DNA from: Tretioscincus oriximinensis
Taxonomy: Eukaryota > Chordata > Lepidosauria > Squamata > Gymnophthalmidae
Direction of reading: 5' to 3'
Assembly (NCBI GenBank): GCA_022410635.1
Contig: JAJVDF010000382.1
Span: forward strand, 790,383 to 854,382
DNA length: 64,000 nucleotides
Shown: positions 10,267-23,550 of the stretch, piece after piece
How positions within the stretch are numbered: the stretch's first letter is position 1
Layout of the letters: every line of letters begins with the position of its first letter
Notes under the pieces: generated by a model
Seen by the model: only the letters and a program-made list of their open reading frames with translations
Told to the model about the DNA's origin: nothing
The model's database searches: none
Position numbers and translations under genes: made by a program

Positions 10267-11230
10267 TGTGTGACCAGGTCCGTGGTGCGATATTTAAGCA
10301 GATTTTCCTAACGAGATTTTTTGGGAAAGCAAGAACAAACNTTCTTACAAAATCAGAGCTGGGTTTTACTATTTTATAAATCACTGGAAGAATACTATGT
10401 TTTATTTATTATCATTTTGGAATACATTTAAATTTTTCATTATAGATATTTTTTCAAAGATCAAGGCATTTGAAGACATCCTACGGGAAAAGTGCACCGC
10501 AAAGGATATCATTGGATGTTCTGATTAAGGATGAGAGAGAATTTGTGAAATCCCTATCATNAACTTGAGCTGAGTCTCTAAGGATAGTCTTGGATGCTGA
10601 ATTGAAACATGATTTTAAAACTTCAGCCTGGGAATAGCCACACGTATTTTGTATGAGATTTACAAGAGTGAATGAATTAATCAGGATCTTTTTGGAAGAA
10701 TGGAGCTGGTAAGGAATGANCATAGGAGTAGATTGGTGTCATGATCAACATATGCAGCTAACATCATTCTTATAACAATGGATAGCTCTTCCCATCTCTA
10801 AAAATGTATTAATTTTCTGCTAGAATACAGAGGCTGCTGTTTCAGCTAGGCAGGCACCTTTGTAGTAATANCTAACATCATATACATTTTTTAGACCATA
10901 TGAAGCACAATATGAAACTTTGACTGCATCTGTACAACACTTATTCCACTATAGTTATATTTAGAATAAAGCACAGTCTAGACTCCTTTGTTATGGAATA
11001 TCCATGCTTCATTGCAAAATATCCAGTTACNGTGAAATACATTAATAACTGGATGCAGCTTCAGATACAGTAATTGATTATTATTTTGTGAAAAAAATGT
11101 AAAATAGTAGATTGCCTTTGCAAACTGTGAACTATGAGAGAAGCTTTGTGTAAACATGTGGTATTAAGAGTTTATACTGCATGAATTCACAAAATATCAG
11201 CTCTATTCAGAGGGAAGGGTCAATTATATC
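10267..11230. other. Unassigned stretch with a possible TIR-element scrap
   Basis: Around 10920-11070, phrases such as CTGCATCTGTACAACAC, GAATAAAGCACAG and ATAACTGGATGCAGC resemble the elements at 37279 and 47199. It is probably a diverged relative. The rest is unassigned. Confidence 0.35.
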
Positions 11231-11234
11231 TGCC

Positions 11235-12385
11235 CTTCATACTTATAGGCCTTGCAGAGTTATTGTGGGTCTCAATCTTTCCCACAGCCTTTCCCTTCCC
11301 CCATGTTCTCTATCTTTTACCACTCTTCACTTTCAGAACTTAATTACATTGTTCATTCTTCTTATCCTTTGACCTGTCCCTCTGATCCGGTTCCTTTCCG
11401 GCTTGTCCTTTCTATGGCCCCCACCATTCTTCCCCACCTTTTACATATTATTAACTTATCTCTTTTGGCTGGTTCCTTCACATCAGAGTAACAAAAAGGC
11501 TTAAAAAACCCTCACTTGACCTTTCTTGCCTTACAAACTATCGCCCTATCTCTCGGTTATCTATTCTTTCTAAAGTTTTGGATCGTGCTGTCTATGCTCA
11601 CTGTCTAAAATTTCTGACTTCTTTTCCCATTCTAGATCCTTTCCAATCTGTTTTCTGCCCCATCCATTCAATCGAAACTGCCCAAAATAAGATTACAGAT
11701 AACCTTCTCCTTGCCGAATCTAAAGATTTCTATCAGTTCTCATTCTCCTTGACCCATCTTCTGCCTTTGACACTCTCCCTCATACTCTTCTTCTTGACAC
11801 TCTGGATTTCAAAGTTCTGTTTTATTCTGGTTCTCATCATACTTATATAATTGTTCCTCTAAAGGGTCTATCAGCAACCATATTTCTTCTTCCTTCCCTC
11901 TCTCTACTGGGGTTCCTCAAGGCTCAGTTTGGAGCCTGTTATTCTTCCCCCTTTACACTACCTCTTTGGGTATCTCACAAAGTCCTTCAGCTTTCAGTAT
12001 TTATCTCTCTACTTGTGACTTATCCACTTCTATTGAATCTCGCATCTCTCTAAGACTCGCCGCAATCTCTCATATATCTAAACTCAATATAGCTAAAATT
12101 GATTTACTAGTTTATCCTCCAAGCCCTTTCCTCACTGTCTCTCTTTCTTCCATACTTGTCACCAATATCTCCATTCCTGCTGTTAGGTAAGCTCATAATG
12201 TGGGTGTGCTATTTGATGCATCTCTTTCTTTTGGTCCGTACATGGCTGCTGTGGCCAAAACTTTGTTTCTTTTTATATAATATCCCTAAAATCAGAGCTT
12301 TTTTGACCCCTGACATGGCCAAGATTGTTTTGAGCAGTATAGATTTGTGTGCTAGTTCCACTTTAATGGAAATCTTCAGAGTTTC
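11235..12385 (+). mobile_element. L2-like LINE ORF2 remnant, inactive
   Basis: Broken reverse-transcriptase sequence in the three plus frames: LPHLLHIINLSLLAGSFTSE (to 11491), then NYRPISRLSILSKVLDRAVY (about 11535), then ILDPFQSVF with PIHSIETAQNKITDNLLL (about 11630). GVPQGSVW (about 11909), LNIAKIDLLVYPP (about 12083) and NVGVLFDASLSFGPYMAAV (about 12195) follow. The order equals the RT core through the thumb of L2-type elements. The LSAAFD and YADD motifs are destroyed. Many frameshifts show it is ancient. It is not a close copy of the element at 3955-5252. No 3' tail is visible. Confidence 0.75.
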
Positions 12386-12987
12386 AACATACAGTTGGTA
12401 ACTTTTATCCAATCAAAAGAAAAAAACCTTCTGTCACCTGTATAAATATTAATTAACTTCGCCTGTTTCAGGAAGGTATTCATTTTCTGCTCGCCCTGGG
12501 GAAGGATATACAAATGCAATGCAAAACACGAAAATGAAATACATCACTTTTGCATTTTATCTTTCTTTTTAATAAATAATATATGGTTTGGAAGCTTATG
12601 GTGTTTTTTTTTTAATGAAATACTAAAATCTTAGGATGATCATCCCACTCCTTCTTGATCAATTGCTAGAGACTCTGTGAGAGGATAATGTTATGATATT
12701 GCAAGAGATGATAATTATGACAAATAGTACTAAAATGTGTAGTTAAGGAAATTGCCTATGATAACTTTCATATTATGAATTCTGTGAATATTTTGTTTTG
12801 TTTCTATTTAGAATTCAACTCCTTTATTTGCTCTAGAAAATTTTAAAAAGTGGCCCATCTTTAAAAGATGCAAAGCGGGCAATTACTTTTTTACATGAGT
12901 GACATAGGTGAAACAGAATAAAGAAGGAAGAAGCCAAAAACCTTTTTATGATATTGAAACTGTTCAGTGAATAGTGGAAATTTATCA
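12386..12987. other. Unassigned stretch
   Basis: No gene or repeat recognised. Confidence 0.4.
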
Positions 12988-13071
12988 AACCCTGCAGGAA
13001 GGACTCCTGCGTTGATCAGGGGGTTGGACCCATTGATCCTAGGGGTCTCTTCCAACTCTATGATTCTATAA
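12988..13071 (+). mobile_element. CR1-type LINE 3' end fragment
   Basis: GGGTTGGACCCATTGATCCT followed by CTCTTCCAACTCTATGATTC is the familiar CR1 3' terminus, closing with the octamer-like ATTCTATG unit. Only about 85 bp remain, a typical 5'-truncated insertion. Confidence 0.8.
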
Positions 13072-13076
13072 GACAA

Positions 13077-16000
13077 ATCCACCTTAGAGCAGGGAATTTG
13101 TTGTCCTTTTCTACTTGTTTTCTTACTATCTAGAAAAGATGTTAAGACTTATACAGTTCTCAGAATCCATATTTATACTATCACACCTTGCTTTATCTGT
13201 CATGAGTGATCAAATTACAAGGCAACCTGTGGAAATTGAACCAGACATGGAACAAAAAATTTAGGACAAACTAAACATCATAATGGAATTATTCTGCAAA
13301 GTACATGTGGGCCCACCTGAGTCCAATTAAAATCAGGCAATCCTGGCTGGCCATCTCAAAACCAACAATAAACCATCATACAATAAAACTTCTTGATCTT
13401 TCAGAAAACTAGAATGCTATAACCCACCTTGCCGACGCAGGAGGCAATTTGATGTCAGATACAATTCTGCAAAGGTCTGTGTTTTTTTGCAAATGTTTAA
13501 TTACAATCGGATGAGGTCTAAATTGTTCTTATTAATGTGAACCTCTGTTAAGAGTTCAAGGGAGCCAAGACTTCCTATGTTGGTGAATCAGTCTCTTTGA
13601 AATACTCTGTACTTAGAGACCAGGAGAAACAGCCATTAGAAATCACGGTAATAGCTTTTATGAAAGCTATGGCTAATTTAGGGCCCAATTACATCCAGAA
13701 ATCCAATTATTTCTGAATAACATAATTACAAGAAGGTAAGTAGCATTGTAAGTACCAAGCAGCTATTATGGGAGACACTTTAATCTGTTCTGAGCCAGTA
13801 CAGGGATATCTACAATTGCAGGGATGTTCTATGCATTTTTAGTTGCTTCCCTATGGTGCATCAAAGGGGTGAATTTTTGCATTTTGTTCTGTGCATATGT
13901 TGCTTTCTTCGAAGCAAATGGATAGTAAGTAAAGCCAGTGTGTTCAGAATAAATAATCTTCTGTGCTAAAGCCCGGAGGACAAGAANCAGTGAAGATGAA
14001 GGAGTATCAGCAAGGAAGAATAATAAAAATTGTTAATATTCTCTCATACAAAAGGTTAATTGCCGCGGGGTGGGGGGTAGAGAGTTCTGATTTCTTTATA
14101 CTCTCTTAGGCATTCAATATTAGGCAGACAAAAGGAGGCTAATGTTGTTGAACGTTCAACAACTTCACTTTTAAACACCCGCCAATGGTAGGGAAATGTG
14201 TTACCACAAAAAAATAAGCTAGGAGTTTTGCAATTTTAATTGGTGTAGAAAAGTGACTTTTTTCTCCAGATATTACAGGCATTATAGGCTTCATNTGGAA
14301 AAAAAATCCTCAAATTCACATCTATTAAGGCTACTAAGCTTTTGTTCCATTTGATTGTGATAACCCTAGGAAATTGTGGTAACCCTGGTGAGATTGTAAT
14401 GATGAAACAAACTCTGGAATACTGCTGGTTGACTCTTTGAAAATTTTAAAAATATATTAATATAAATAGATAGAAATGTGGTCTCTATATATTGTATATT
14501 AAAATGAACAAAACATTAATTTGTTTTTCTCTAAAAATTATATTATGATACTTTATTAAAAATGTTATTTAAAATCTTCACTTGACATCTCTGTTCATGC
14601 AAAACATATACAGTATGCTATACGTTAACTCTTGAGCGAGCAATGCTTAATTTCAATATTTAGTCTCAAAATATGGCTGTAATCTAATTATTAGTTCTTA
14701 TTTCTTTTGAAGTTCTAGGATTTCCAGGGAACTCTGCTTCCTATTATGTCGAGATGGTTATTCTCACAGAGAATATTCTCTCCTTATCAATGTAAGATAG
14801 ACGGAATTATATGACAATGATCAATTTGTCTAGAAGTAAACAAACACCTGTGCTAAAAGAAATTGCAAGCTGAAAATAAACCTAGTTTGCCCATTGTTCT
14901 AAAGTTTGGCATACTTTAATATTGGCTGACAGGTTAATTTTTGAGTCAACCCAAGCATAATTCAAAGAGATTTTTTTTTCACAAAATGAAATTTAATAGA
15001 AAAATTTGATTACAAATAATTTATGGCGTTCTTACTGTTGCAAAGTTTCATTAACAAATATCTATTCCCCTTGCACCCTGTAACAAAATTAGGAGGGGAA
15101 AATAGCCTTCATCATTTATAATTGAAATTGTTTTAAACATTTTAGCTATGGGTTGTTTAATCTTTTATTATTTCATATAAACAATGAAAGATGTAAAACA
15201 TGTTGTTGTTTTTAAAAACAGTTTTAAAATAAGTAAAACAAAATGAAAAGTAAAACAATAGTATATTATCCTTTAAGGTATAGTAAAATAACTTGTAATT
15301 TGTGTTGCGTGAGTCATATGTATAAGGGCTCATCTTTCTTATATTCTTTCATTTATTATTGTAATTGCCTACTGATTCAGGTCTGTGGGTTTTTAATGTT
15401 ACAGATGAGCAATAGTGACTTGCTGGGGCATTAAAGATTTGCTAGAATTTGAACTTTGGTCACCAGGTCCAAATCAAAATAATCTTTCATGAAACGGTTG
15501 ACTCGTGCCTTCTAACACTTGTCAAGGGAATGGATCTTGCTGAAATAAGAACTAGGGTGNTGTAAGGTTATCACTTTAATGTGTCTCAACTACACTTCTA
15601 TCTTCACATATAATATGTCCCAGCTGTATGAAGCCCAAGGTCACTGATGCTAAAAGACTTTGTCTGTTTCTTAAAAGACATTTGAATTATGGTCACTTTA
15701 AAAAAATGACATGACAGGAAAAATTTATAATTTCATTTCTTGAAACAATGTAAAAAAAAATTAACCAGAGCTGAAATAAAGATGCACTTAGAATTATAGA
15801 TTTAGTAAAATTGTGCCTCCCAGTTCTATGGCACACTGTCTTTTGTTTTATTATCCTGGAGGGAATCAAATACATGAAATATAAGCCATTGATTAGTCAT
15901 ACTGATTACTAAGATAACAGCAAGTAATAAAGACTTAAATAAATAACCTGCTAGAATCTCTTGACGAACACAAGCTATCAAACTGATTGAAAACAATTTA

Positions 16001-16360
16001 ATCATTAGGAAAAAAAATATTTTTATGACTTCACAGCCATCTCTGAAGATATAGCAAAAAGAAATTAATTACTGAACAGAAGAGAACAATTAACTTTTAA
16101 CAGTTTCCATAGATGGAAAATATGAATGATTCCAGGGTCATTGAATTTACTGCCACAAGAGGTGATGACAGCAATTGGCTTCAGTAGCTTTAAAAGGAAT
16201 TAGAAGTGGAAACATGAAGCCTTTTAGATTTTGCTGCTATCTATTGTTGTGTCACTTTTTTGTGCTATAGCTGAGGGTTTTGGAATAGAGAAAGTGTTTT
16301 ATTTCAGCATTAGAGGGTAAGCCCATCAAATTAGATTTGGTTTGGGCAACATAGCCAGTG
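13077..16360. other. Long unassigned AT-rich stretch
   Basis: About 3.3 kb without recognisable coding sequence or interspersed repeats. May include conserved non-coding sequence, which cannot be judged from one genome. Confidence 0.45.
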
Positions 16361-16381
16361 CTGGCGGCGGCGGGGGGGGGG
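16361..16381. repeat. GGC / poly-G run
   Basis: GGCGGCGG followed by a G homopolymer. Confidence 0.8.
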
Positions 16382-16623
16382 ACATTCTGGCTCCCCCTGT
16401 TCCATCCCTCTGGTGCTGCTGTGGTCAACAAGGAAAGGGACCTCCTACCTGGCTTTGGCAGGTAGTGGCAGCAGATTTGGGCCAGGCATTGAAGGCTGCC
16501 CTGGGTGGATAGCTGGGCAGCCTAAAGTGCGATCAGCAGACCTTGGAATGTTGAACCCATTGATGCATGTCTTATTAATAGTAGAGATATGCACGTATTG
16601 AGTGGAACACATAAGAAATATTT

Positions 16624-16636
16624 GGATGCAGCCTAA
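16624..16636. repeat. Terminal motif of a TTAGGCTGCAT-type element
   Basis: GGATGCAGCCTAA is the inverse of the start TTAGGCTGCATC seen at 50004, and the near-form at 37279. It probably marks one end of an old element whose other end I cannot place. Confidence 0.3.
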
Positions 16637-16881
16637 CTCCTGTCAACCCAAATCATTTGTGGCTAATGATCAAAGACAATGTAAGTTGTTTCCTGGTGAC
16701 ATCAAAAAGGCTTTCACTTTACCTTGGACTAGACAAAATCATGTTGGAAAAAAATATTCTTTACATCTAAACGGAATCTAATTCAAAAGTATTCTTTAGG
16801 GGACAAAAGAACTGCTTTAAGGGACAATATCACAAATTGCTTTGCTCTATGTCTCTCTTCTTGGGCCTTTTTTTCCACTGG

Positions 16882-16953
16882 GTCTTATTCTGGATTACAT
16901 TTCAGAGTAGGTATTTGCAGTGTCCTAATCAGAGATGTAATCCAGAATAAGAT
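16882..16953. repeat. Inverted repeat (hairpin)
   Basis: CTTATTCTGGATTACAT is followed about 35 bases later by its complement ATGTAATCCAGAATAAG, with further partial pairing between (AGAGTAGG against CCTAATCAGAG). Probably a small palindromic element. Confidence 0.6.
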
Positions 16954-17817
16954 TTATTGCAGAAAGAGCTTCAGTCAACTGAGGGATAATAGTCAAGAAC
17001 GAGAATACATACATGTAGCCAGCAGCAGTAATGGTGAATAAATGAATGTTGTTTGAGGCAAGTTCAAGATGGTGTCTCAGGTGAAGGTCAGTTTGTAAGC
17101 TCTCTTGCAATATTTTCTTAAATATAGCTATTAAGGTCATATTTAAGGGAGAGATACTGGCAAATCTGCTCAGTTAAACAAAATGAATCTTTGTAGCGCT
17201 ATTTCTATATAAAGCGCCATTAAAAAATTATGCTATCATTACCAGCTCTCCAGACACAGAGAGATTACCTTTCCTCCCTGTTAATTTGCCTTCATCTCTC
17301 ATGAAGCTTTGCCACAAGCTAGCTTGTGATTGGCTGATCTGTGTCCTTTGTCATTGGCTTGTAACTCCTCTTATAGCCAGGTGGGTGAATTTAAAGTGAA
17401 ACTTTTCATTTAAACTTGTTCAAGTTTTGGGGGATGCAAGTGAGGATTTTACTTACTATCCCTGTTTTTCCTCCCTTTAAATTTGACAGGAAAAAGCAGC
17501 TGTTGGGACAATGTGTAGAGCATATCTAGAGTAAATCCATTTCTGGATAAAAATGGTATTTCACAAAACAGCTTCCTCTGGGTCTGTGGTATGCTTATCA
17601 GAAATTCAACCACAACAAATTTATTAATCCCCATTGGAGATAGTGCTCATAGAAAAGAGAAACCGGACACTATAATTTTGGTACCTCGGGGACACCAAAA
17701 ATGCTCTAAGCAAAGTTTTGTTTTGTGAATGAATGATGTACTAATTTGATGTTTATACATATGTTTCTGACTCATTGTTAAAGTCAATAAGGATTTTTTG
17801 GGACTTATTGTAACCCA
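16954..17817. other. Unassigned stretch
   Basis: No gene or repeat recognised. Confidence 0.4.
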
Positions 17818-18243
17818 GAACATAAGAGGAGACCTGCTGAATCAGGGTTGGGCCATCTAGTCCAGCATTCTGTCCACCAATTGCACCTGAAAGGCAAAAT
17901 CTTCACCTGTTCTTGACACCATGCAAATGGTATTTCAGNATTACTGCCTGTTGCTCCATTTTCGGAGGCAGTATCAAAACATCCATCTCTTTTACCTGTC
18001 CTTTGGCTGAAGAAATGTCATATTTCTCCCTACTTTTAGATACTGTTTTATACTATTTTAATGTTGTATTGATGTTTTACCGTTGGCTGCCCTGAGACCT
18101 TTGGGTATAGTTGGGGTATAAGTATGTATAAATAAATAAATAAATACTCTTGGTGTCCATAAATTTGTCTAATCCTCTCTTAAAGCTATCGAGGTTGTTA
18201 ACCACCACCACCCCTTCTGGAAATAAATTCCAAAGGCCTGATA
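17818..18243 (-). mobile_element. CR1-type LINE 3' UTR, interrupted by a SINE-like tail
   Basis: The minus-strand 3' end lies at 17818 (GAACATAAGAGGAGACCTGC on the plus strand). Outer segments 17818-18000 and 18148-18243 align with the CR1 copy at 26955-27885, for example AATCTTCACCTGTTCTTGAC and TTGGTGTCCATAAATTTGTC. The segment 18001-18147 between them is foreign. The copy is 5'-truncated; no ORF2 is present. Confidence 0.75.
18001..18147 (+). mobile_element. SINE/LINE 3' tail inserted in CR1
   Basis: Contains TGCCCTGAGACCTTTGGGTA, then GGGGTATAAGTATG and an AAAT repeat ending at 18147. This is the same 3' module as the type 1 SINE at 2576-2841, here in plus orientation and without the tRNA-like head. 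The left boundary is approximate. Confidence 0.6.
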
Positions 18244-18419
18244 ATTGTATGCAGGGTTGGAAAGAGTGCTAGGGATTGTAGTCAGGCAAGTGCAGCAATG
18301 ATTTCTGGAGCTTGTGATGTCATAAGAATTGTGTTGAGGACTGATAGGGAATGGCGAGGAAGACTGAAGATAAATGGGGACATACTTGCAAATGTGTTGC
18401 CTTATTGTTGCTGTTGTTG

Positions 18420-18700
18420 TTTTAAGCGATTAAAACTTGTAGTGGGAAGTAAAGTAGCCAAAAAAAAATAAAGTATTTTATGTCCATGGTCACACCTTTG
18501 CATATTGTCTTCTTCAGTTCATCTTCTCTAATCTTGATAATTGGGGTTAGTCCCGCCCCGCCCCCCCGCCCCCCCCAATAAATAAATAAATAAATAAATG
18601 AAGTTCGTTCTTCAGGACTTAATATAAACTGAAGAAGGTTTAAAAACAAAGCGAAGATGTGACTATGGCATTTTTATGGTGAAATAGAGGGGGGGGGGGA
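18420..18700. repeat. Simple-sequence cluster
   Basis: A C-rich run (about 18552-18578) is followed directly by AATA units (18579-18598). A G run lies near 18690-18699. The C run is GC-skewed enough to be a G-quadruplex candidate on the minus strand. Confidence 0.7.
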
Positions 18701-19502
18701 ATCAGACTTAAAGGATGGAAGGAAGGGAAAAAGGAAGAATAACCCCTTGCAGATTTCCATAATTATTCAGATCTTTATTTCTATCAGAAGTGTTGGTATT
18801 TACTATAGTTTTTTAGAATCTGAACAAGTAACCACAATCTTGATATTATGATGAATTTTAGTGCAATTTTTATTTTTCAATACTGAAATTCTTACTATCC
18901 TCCTCTTTTTTCTATTTTCTTTTTTCTTTTAACTGCTGCATGCCACTACGATGTAGCACAAGTTTCCACAATCAAATAAAAGTCTTCCACAGTTTATCTA
19001 TACAGAAGAAGTGTTATCTTGCTTGGTAGTCAATAATACATTTTTTTCCTGGCAGTTTTATGATGCAATTAAATTTTATTCTTTCTTTCCAGCATATTCT
19101 GAATATGCATTAGAAGATCAGCCATCATAATTCTAAGCCAATTGATTTTATTTGCTTGCTTACATTTGAATCTAACTTGTTTTATTCTTGTCTTAGAGAT
19201 TCCACAACAAAGGCAATGAAGTGGAAAAAGTTGTTATTTTATCTTGTTGTGGATTTTTACAAGAATGTTTAGATATGTTAAAGCAGACAAATTATATCTT
19301 CCACAACAAAGTAATTCTTAAAACTTGGTTTTCTGTGGTTGAATGTATGGGATGGTAGTTAGGCTACACCTGCATCTGAAATGGTACATGTTATGAAGAG
19401 GTTGCATTAGTCTTGCCAAGCAAAATGTTCATTTGCCTGCCGTTATATTGTGTGATTTTAAATATCTATACGAATTTGCTGGAAAATATTATTAACTCTT
19501 GT
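18701..19502. other. Unassigned stretch
   Basis: AT-rich, no gene or repeat recognised. Confidence 0.4.
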
Positions 19503-19757
19503 GCNATTCTAATAATTTAACAACCAGTCCTTGCTCTGCCCTCCCCACCCCAGGCCCCACCCAGGTCCCACCTCCAACCAGAATTAAGATAGTCTTCCCA
19601 GAAGCAGCAACCAGAAATGACATCTTTTAAGATGGCGTTCCTAGAAGTAACATTGAAAGGAGTGGGAGGGAGAAATTCCCATACATTGTATGGGGAAGGG
19701 AAATTTTTAACAACTGGTTTGCCCGAACCAGTGCAAACCAACTGAATCCCACCACTG
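19503..19757. mobile_element. hAT-like element of the CAGTGGTGGGATTCA type
   Basis: The right end CTGAATCCCACCACTG (19742-19757) is the inverse of a terminus I recall as common in squamate short DNA elements. The left end is degraded but keeps AATTTAACAACCAG (about 19514), which mirrors AACAACTGGTTTGCC near 19711 and AACCAGTGCAAACC. The body is GC-richer and mentions no protein domain. The 91-codon minus frame is incidental. No target duplication is recoverable because the left tip is damaged. Confidence 0.55.
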
Positions 19758-19917
19758 TCTTTGCCCCAAGAGTGATTTTCTTGCATCTGCAAAAGAGACA
19801 GAACCTATGGGCTGCTCATTCACAGCCATTTTGGAGTAGGGAATGAGTGGAGCCACACTGAGCATTTGCTGTGCAGGCAGCATGGCCCTTTAAAAAGATC
19901 CCTGGTTTTGCACAAGT

Positions 19918-19980
19918 ACTTTTATTTATTTATTTATTTAGACACATATAACAGCCTATACCCAATGGTCTCAGAGAGTA
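19918..19980 (-). mobile_element. SINE tail fragment
   Basis: TTTA repeats (19921-19941), then CCTATACCCAATGGTCTCAG, the inverse of the type 1 SINE 3' module. Head absent. Confidence 0.55.
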
Positions 19981-21851
19981 AAATCATAGATTTCAATCCT
20001 GAGGAAGCCAAAAGCAATCCCTAGGATCAGTATCCATGGTAGCATGGGAGCTCTCAGCTGACTTGCTGTTGCTTCTGCGGTCTGTTGAAGGCAGTTTAAA
20101 TTTCTTACATGAAACAGTAGTGAGAAAATTTAAAGCTGCTGGCAAAAGACAGCAACAACAGCAGAAGATTTGNTGAGTTCTCCCTTGTGTGCTGGGTTCC
20201 GATCCTTGGGGGTGGATTTTGGCTTGGCATGATGTCCAATTGAAGCACACAGCAAACCATCACCAGAGTGCACTAAATGTGAATCACATTAAGCTTATGA
20301 CAGTTTTTCTGAGCAAATTCCGCTCAAATACCACATGGCTGTGAAAACATCACATGGCCAAACTGTTTCCCATTCAAATTAAATGGGAAATGGACGGGCC
20401 CAGTAAAGAGCTCCACAGTTTTCATGGTNATTTCTTCCCTTAGTGGGAATGCAGCTAGATATGCACAGACCTGGAGATGAATCTCGGCTGAATTCCTACT
20501 TTTTCTGCTTGTACAGGCACACACAGAAGCCATACCCTTTAGGGAAAAGAGAAGCCTGCTCCAACAGCAGCTTGTAACCACTACTGGGAAAANCTGAGAC
20601 AGTGCAGCTTTTAATTATTGGATCGCTAAAACTGTGTGAGCACATGAGGCAGATTCTTCATGCTGTAGGTGCCATAGCTGTAAAAAGACCTCATCTGGAA
20701 GGGGGCCTTTTTATCTATTGAGTATGATGTTGATGTGCAACTTTAAGACACCTAATTTTTCACCCTGGTCCATTCCACTTTCAGAATGGAAAAACAGAAC
20801 AGAAAAATGTATAGTAATTTTCTGCCCATATTATCTTAACCACAAGTGAATTTTCAGGACGAGATTATGACAAAAGAAAACATCTTGTCACTTTGCTGAT
20901 AGCTTTTCTCTTTCTGAAAATGGACTGAAGCTGGATTACAATTTAGATGTGACTGGAGCCTAGGGGCTACTCTAAGAAACTTTTCTATTGATCAGAAATG
21001 TTTATGAAACAACGACTCTTCTTCATTCAATGGGAGAAAATCCTTTGAAGCTTTAGTAGCAGGTGCCTTCAGGGGCTGTTATTTCATGGCAGAAGGAGGT
21101 AAGAGATAAGACAGCTTACAAAGATCGTATATTTGGGTTTCATACTTCAATGATGAAATTAATGGCCACTAGGCAGGTGCTTTGGTGTGACTATCCATCC
21201 CAAGCTGTGCCTTTTCTTGGGAGATCTAGATGTACACTGTGGCACAGGGTGAGGGAGAGCTTTGATCTACCCTCTTATCACAAGAGAAGACTGGCTCAGT
21301 AGTTGAACTGTCAAGCCAGGGAGAAAATGACTTTACTCACTGAAAGAATAGAGTGTACCCAAAACTTTTCACTTGCTTTCTGATACAAGGTGGTGGGGAT
21401 AACCTGCCAAATCAAGCCTAATTGCCATGAACTTGGATCGCTTCAAAAGATTATTTNTTCCAGACAGCTCTTGTTGTTAAAGAGGAATTGGAATAACCAG
21501 TTAACTGGAGCTTTAAGGCTCACCAAGCACATTGCTTCAAGCAGGGTTAAGACACTGAAAACAAACTTGAAGGAGGACATAATTAATCAAGTCATGGAGG
21601 TGTCAGTTCCAATTCAGCAGTCAAATCTAATCAGTCTAACCATATGGAGACCAGAAATTCAAGTCACCAAATGAAGAAAGCAAAGAGATGAATAAGGTTT
21701 TGAAATAGGCTCATCAAGAAACACAATGCCAAGACAAGGTACTTAATAAAGTACAGTCTGTGATTGCTAGACTTCAACAATGCCTCAGTTTCAAGTAAAC
21801 AAATACTACAGACCATCTTAGAGAATGTCCATGTCCTAATATAATTGGACA
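19981..21851. other. Unassigned stretch
   Basis: Mixed composition with short open frames only (up to 94 codons at 21390-21674 on the plus strand), none recognisable. Parts of 20000-20600 may be an undescribed repeat, but no second copy is present here. Confidence 0.4.
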
Positions 21852-22080
21852 AATTAGAGAAGCCCTGCTGGATCAGTCCAGCATCTTATTTCACGTAGTC
21901 NTCCACTAATTTCATCTGGGCATCTCAGTCAGAAGACAAAGGCAAAACATTCACTTGCTCTCAACCTTGAAAATACCCCTCCAAGACCTACCAAGACATT
22001 CATTCTAGTAACCGTTGTCTAATCCTTTTTTAGAGCTTTCCAGGCTGATTTCTCTCAAGAGTGGTAGCATAAATTTCCTA
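21852..22080 (-). mobile_element. CR1-type LINE 3' UTR fragment, diverged
   Basis: Plus-strand AGAGAAGCCCTGCTGGATCA, GGCATCTCAGTCAGAAGAC and TTCACTTGCTCTCAACC parallel the 3' UTR of the copy at 26955. It is more diverged than the others and 5'-truncated. Confidence 0.6.
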
Positions 22081-22267
22081 ATATCTGAGATGATATGTAT
22101 CTGAGATATGTGCTTGGCAAAGCCACTTTTCTTTTATTCACATCCTGGACAAATTTCACTTTATTTACAATTTTTCAACCTTTTCTGATTAGGAAATCTA
22201 CTGCTGTTAGTACCTAACAATGGTCTCGTAGCACCAGCAAAGTTCACATGAAGTTTGTAATAGCCCC

Positions 22268-22307
22268 AAGGGCTAAGGACTAACATCAAGGGCTAAGGAC
22301 TAACATC
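22268..22307. repeat. Tandem duplication, 20-bp unit x2
   Basis: AAGGGCTAAGGACTAACATC occurs twice, exactly, head to tail. Confidence 0.9.
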
Positions 22308-23548
22308 AAAGCCACTGGGGAATCCATTTCAAGATTGCATTTTACTGCAAGGCAAAAATACATCTTCCAGTAGACAGAGTAAGGCCATGCTCTCGATCAC
22401 ATCTGCTGGTAGACCTGTTTTAACAAGTATATTACTAGTGACCTAGATTAAGACCTTTCTGGTCTGTATTGTACTCTCTCTAATGCAGAGGGAACGTACC
22501 AATGGTGAGTAGACTAAACAGATCCACACTGATGTGTAAACTGTTGCAGTTCAGATGTTAACGACGAGGACTCATGGATTAAAAACACAACTGTAGAAGG
22601 GCCCTGATTCTCCACCACAGAAAGAGATGAATCAGTTCGGATTCTACACAAAAATATCACCTAAAGCTTATAGAATTAATTCTTGAAACCTTCTTGTCAT
22701 AATGCAGCATCATTGGGTCCCCATGAAGTAAGTTCTATGTGTAAGCATTTGCCTCACTTTCTTTAGTCAAAGGAGAAATGCTAGACAAAGGGAGTTAAGG
22801 GCAAGAGGGGGAAAGTGACAAAATTTCACTATGGAGTGTGGGTGGTTATTTTAACTGGAAATGGTACAATTTTTCAGCACTTCCACCAATGCATTTCTCT
22901 ACTTTCTTCATCTAGCTGCCCCAAGATAACTACAAAAGATTACAAATAAGTTTGTATAGATTTTGACCCTGAGGTCAAGAACTTTAATACCTTTTTGGCA
23001 AAGACCTTTAATCACAGCAAATGGCCAGACTCTGTTAATCACCGTGAAATGGGGAATAATTCCTTCCAAAAGTCATTGCTATCTCACTTACCAGACAAAT
23101 TTAACTTTTTATGGGTTCCATATACTCACAAGAAAGAAAGTACTCTTCATAGGGAACAAAGGGTAGTGTTCGTTTGTTGTCACTTTAATACAGCAAAATT
23201 TCAGTGTCACCTTTTGATCTTAAGTCAAAGGTCAAGTACTGCAACCTTCATTCATGTGCAGTGTAATTAAAATAGCATCATATATAGTCAAAAACTGGTC
23301 CTGAGTGTTGTGCCCATAAATATAGATCATATTATTGCAGCTAGAGGTTTTATTTTTAGGGTACTTAGGGTGCAGTGTGTATTAAAGCTTCCTATGGAGC
23401 TTTCATTTATGAAAGGTGGTGTCGATCCCTTGTATTTTTTAAATTAAAGTAAATCCTTCCCAAGCCAGCAGCTCTATTAACTGATTTTTATGAGTCTCTC
23501 TGGTACTCCATAGCCTTTAACGCTTTGATNCAAAAGACAAATCTGAGG
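22308..23548. other. Unassigned stretch
   Basis: No gene or repeat recognised. Confidence 0.4.
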
Positions 23549-23550
23549 TC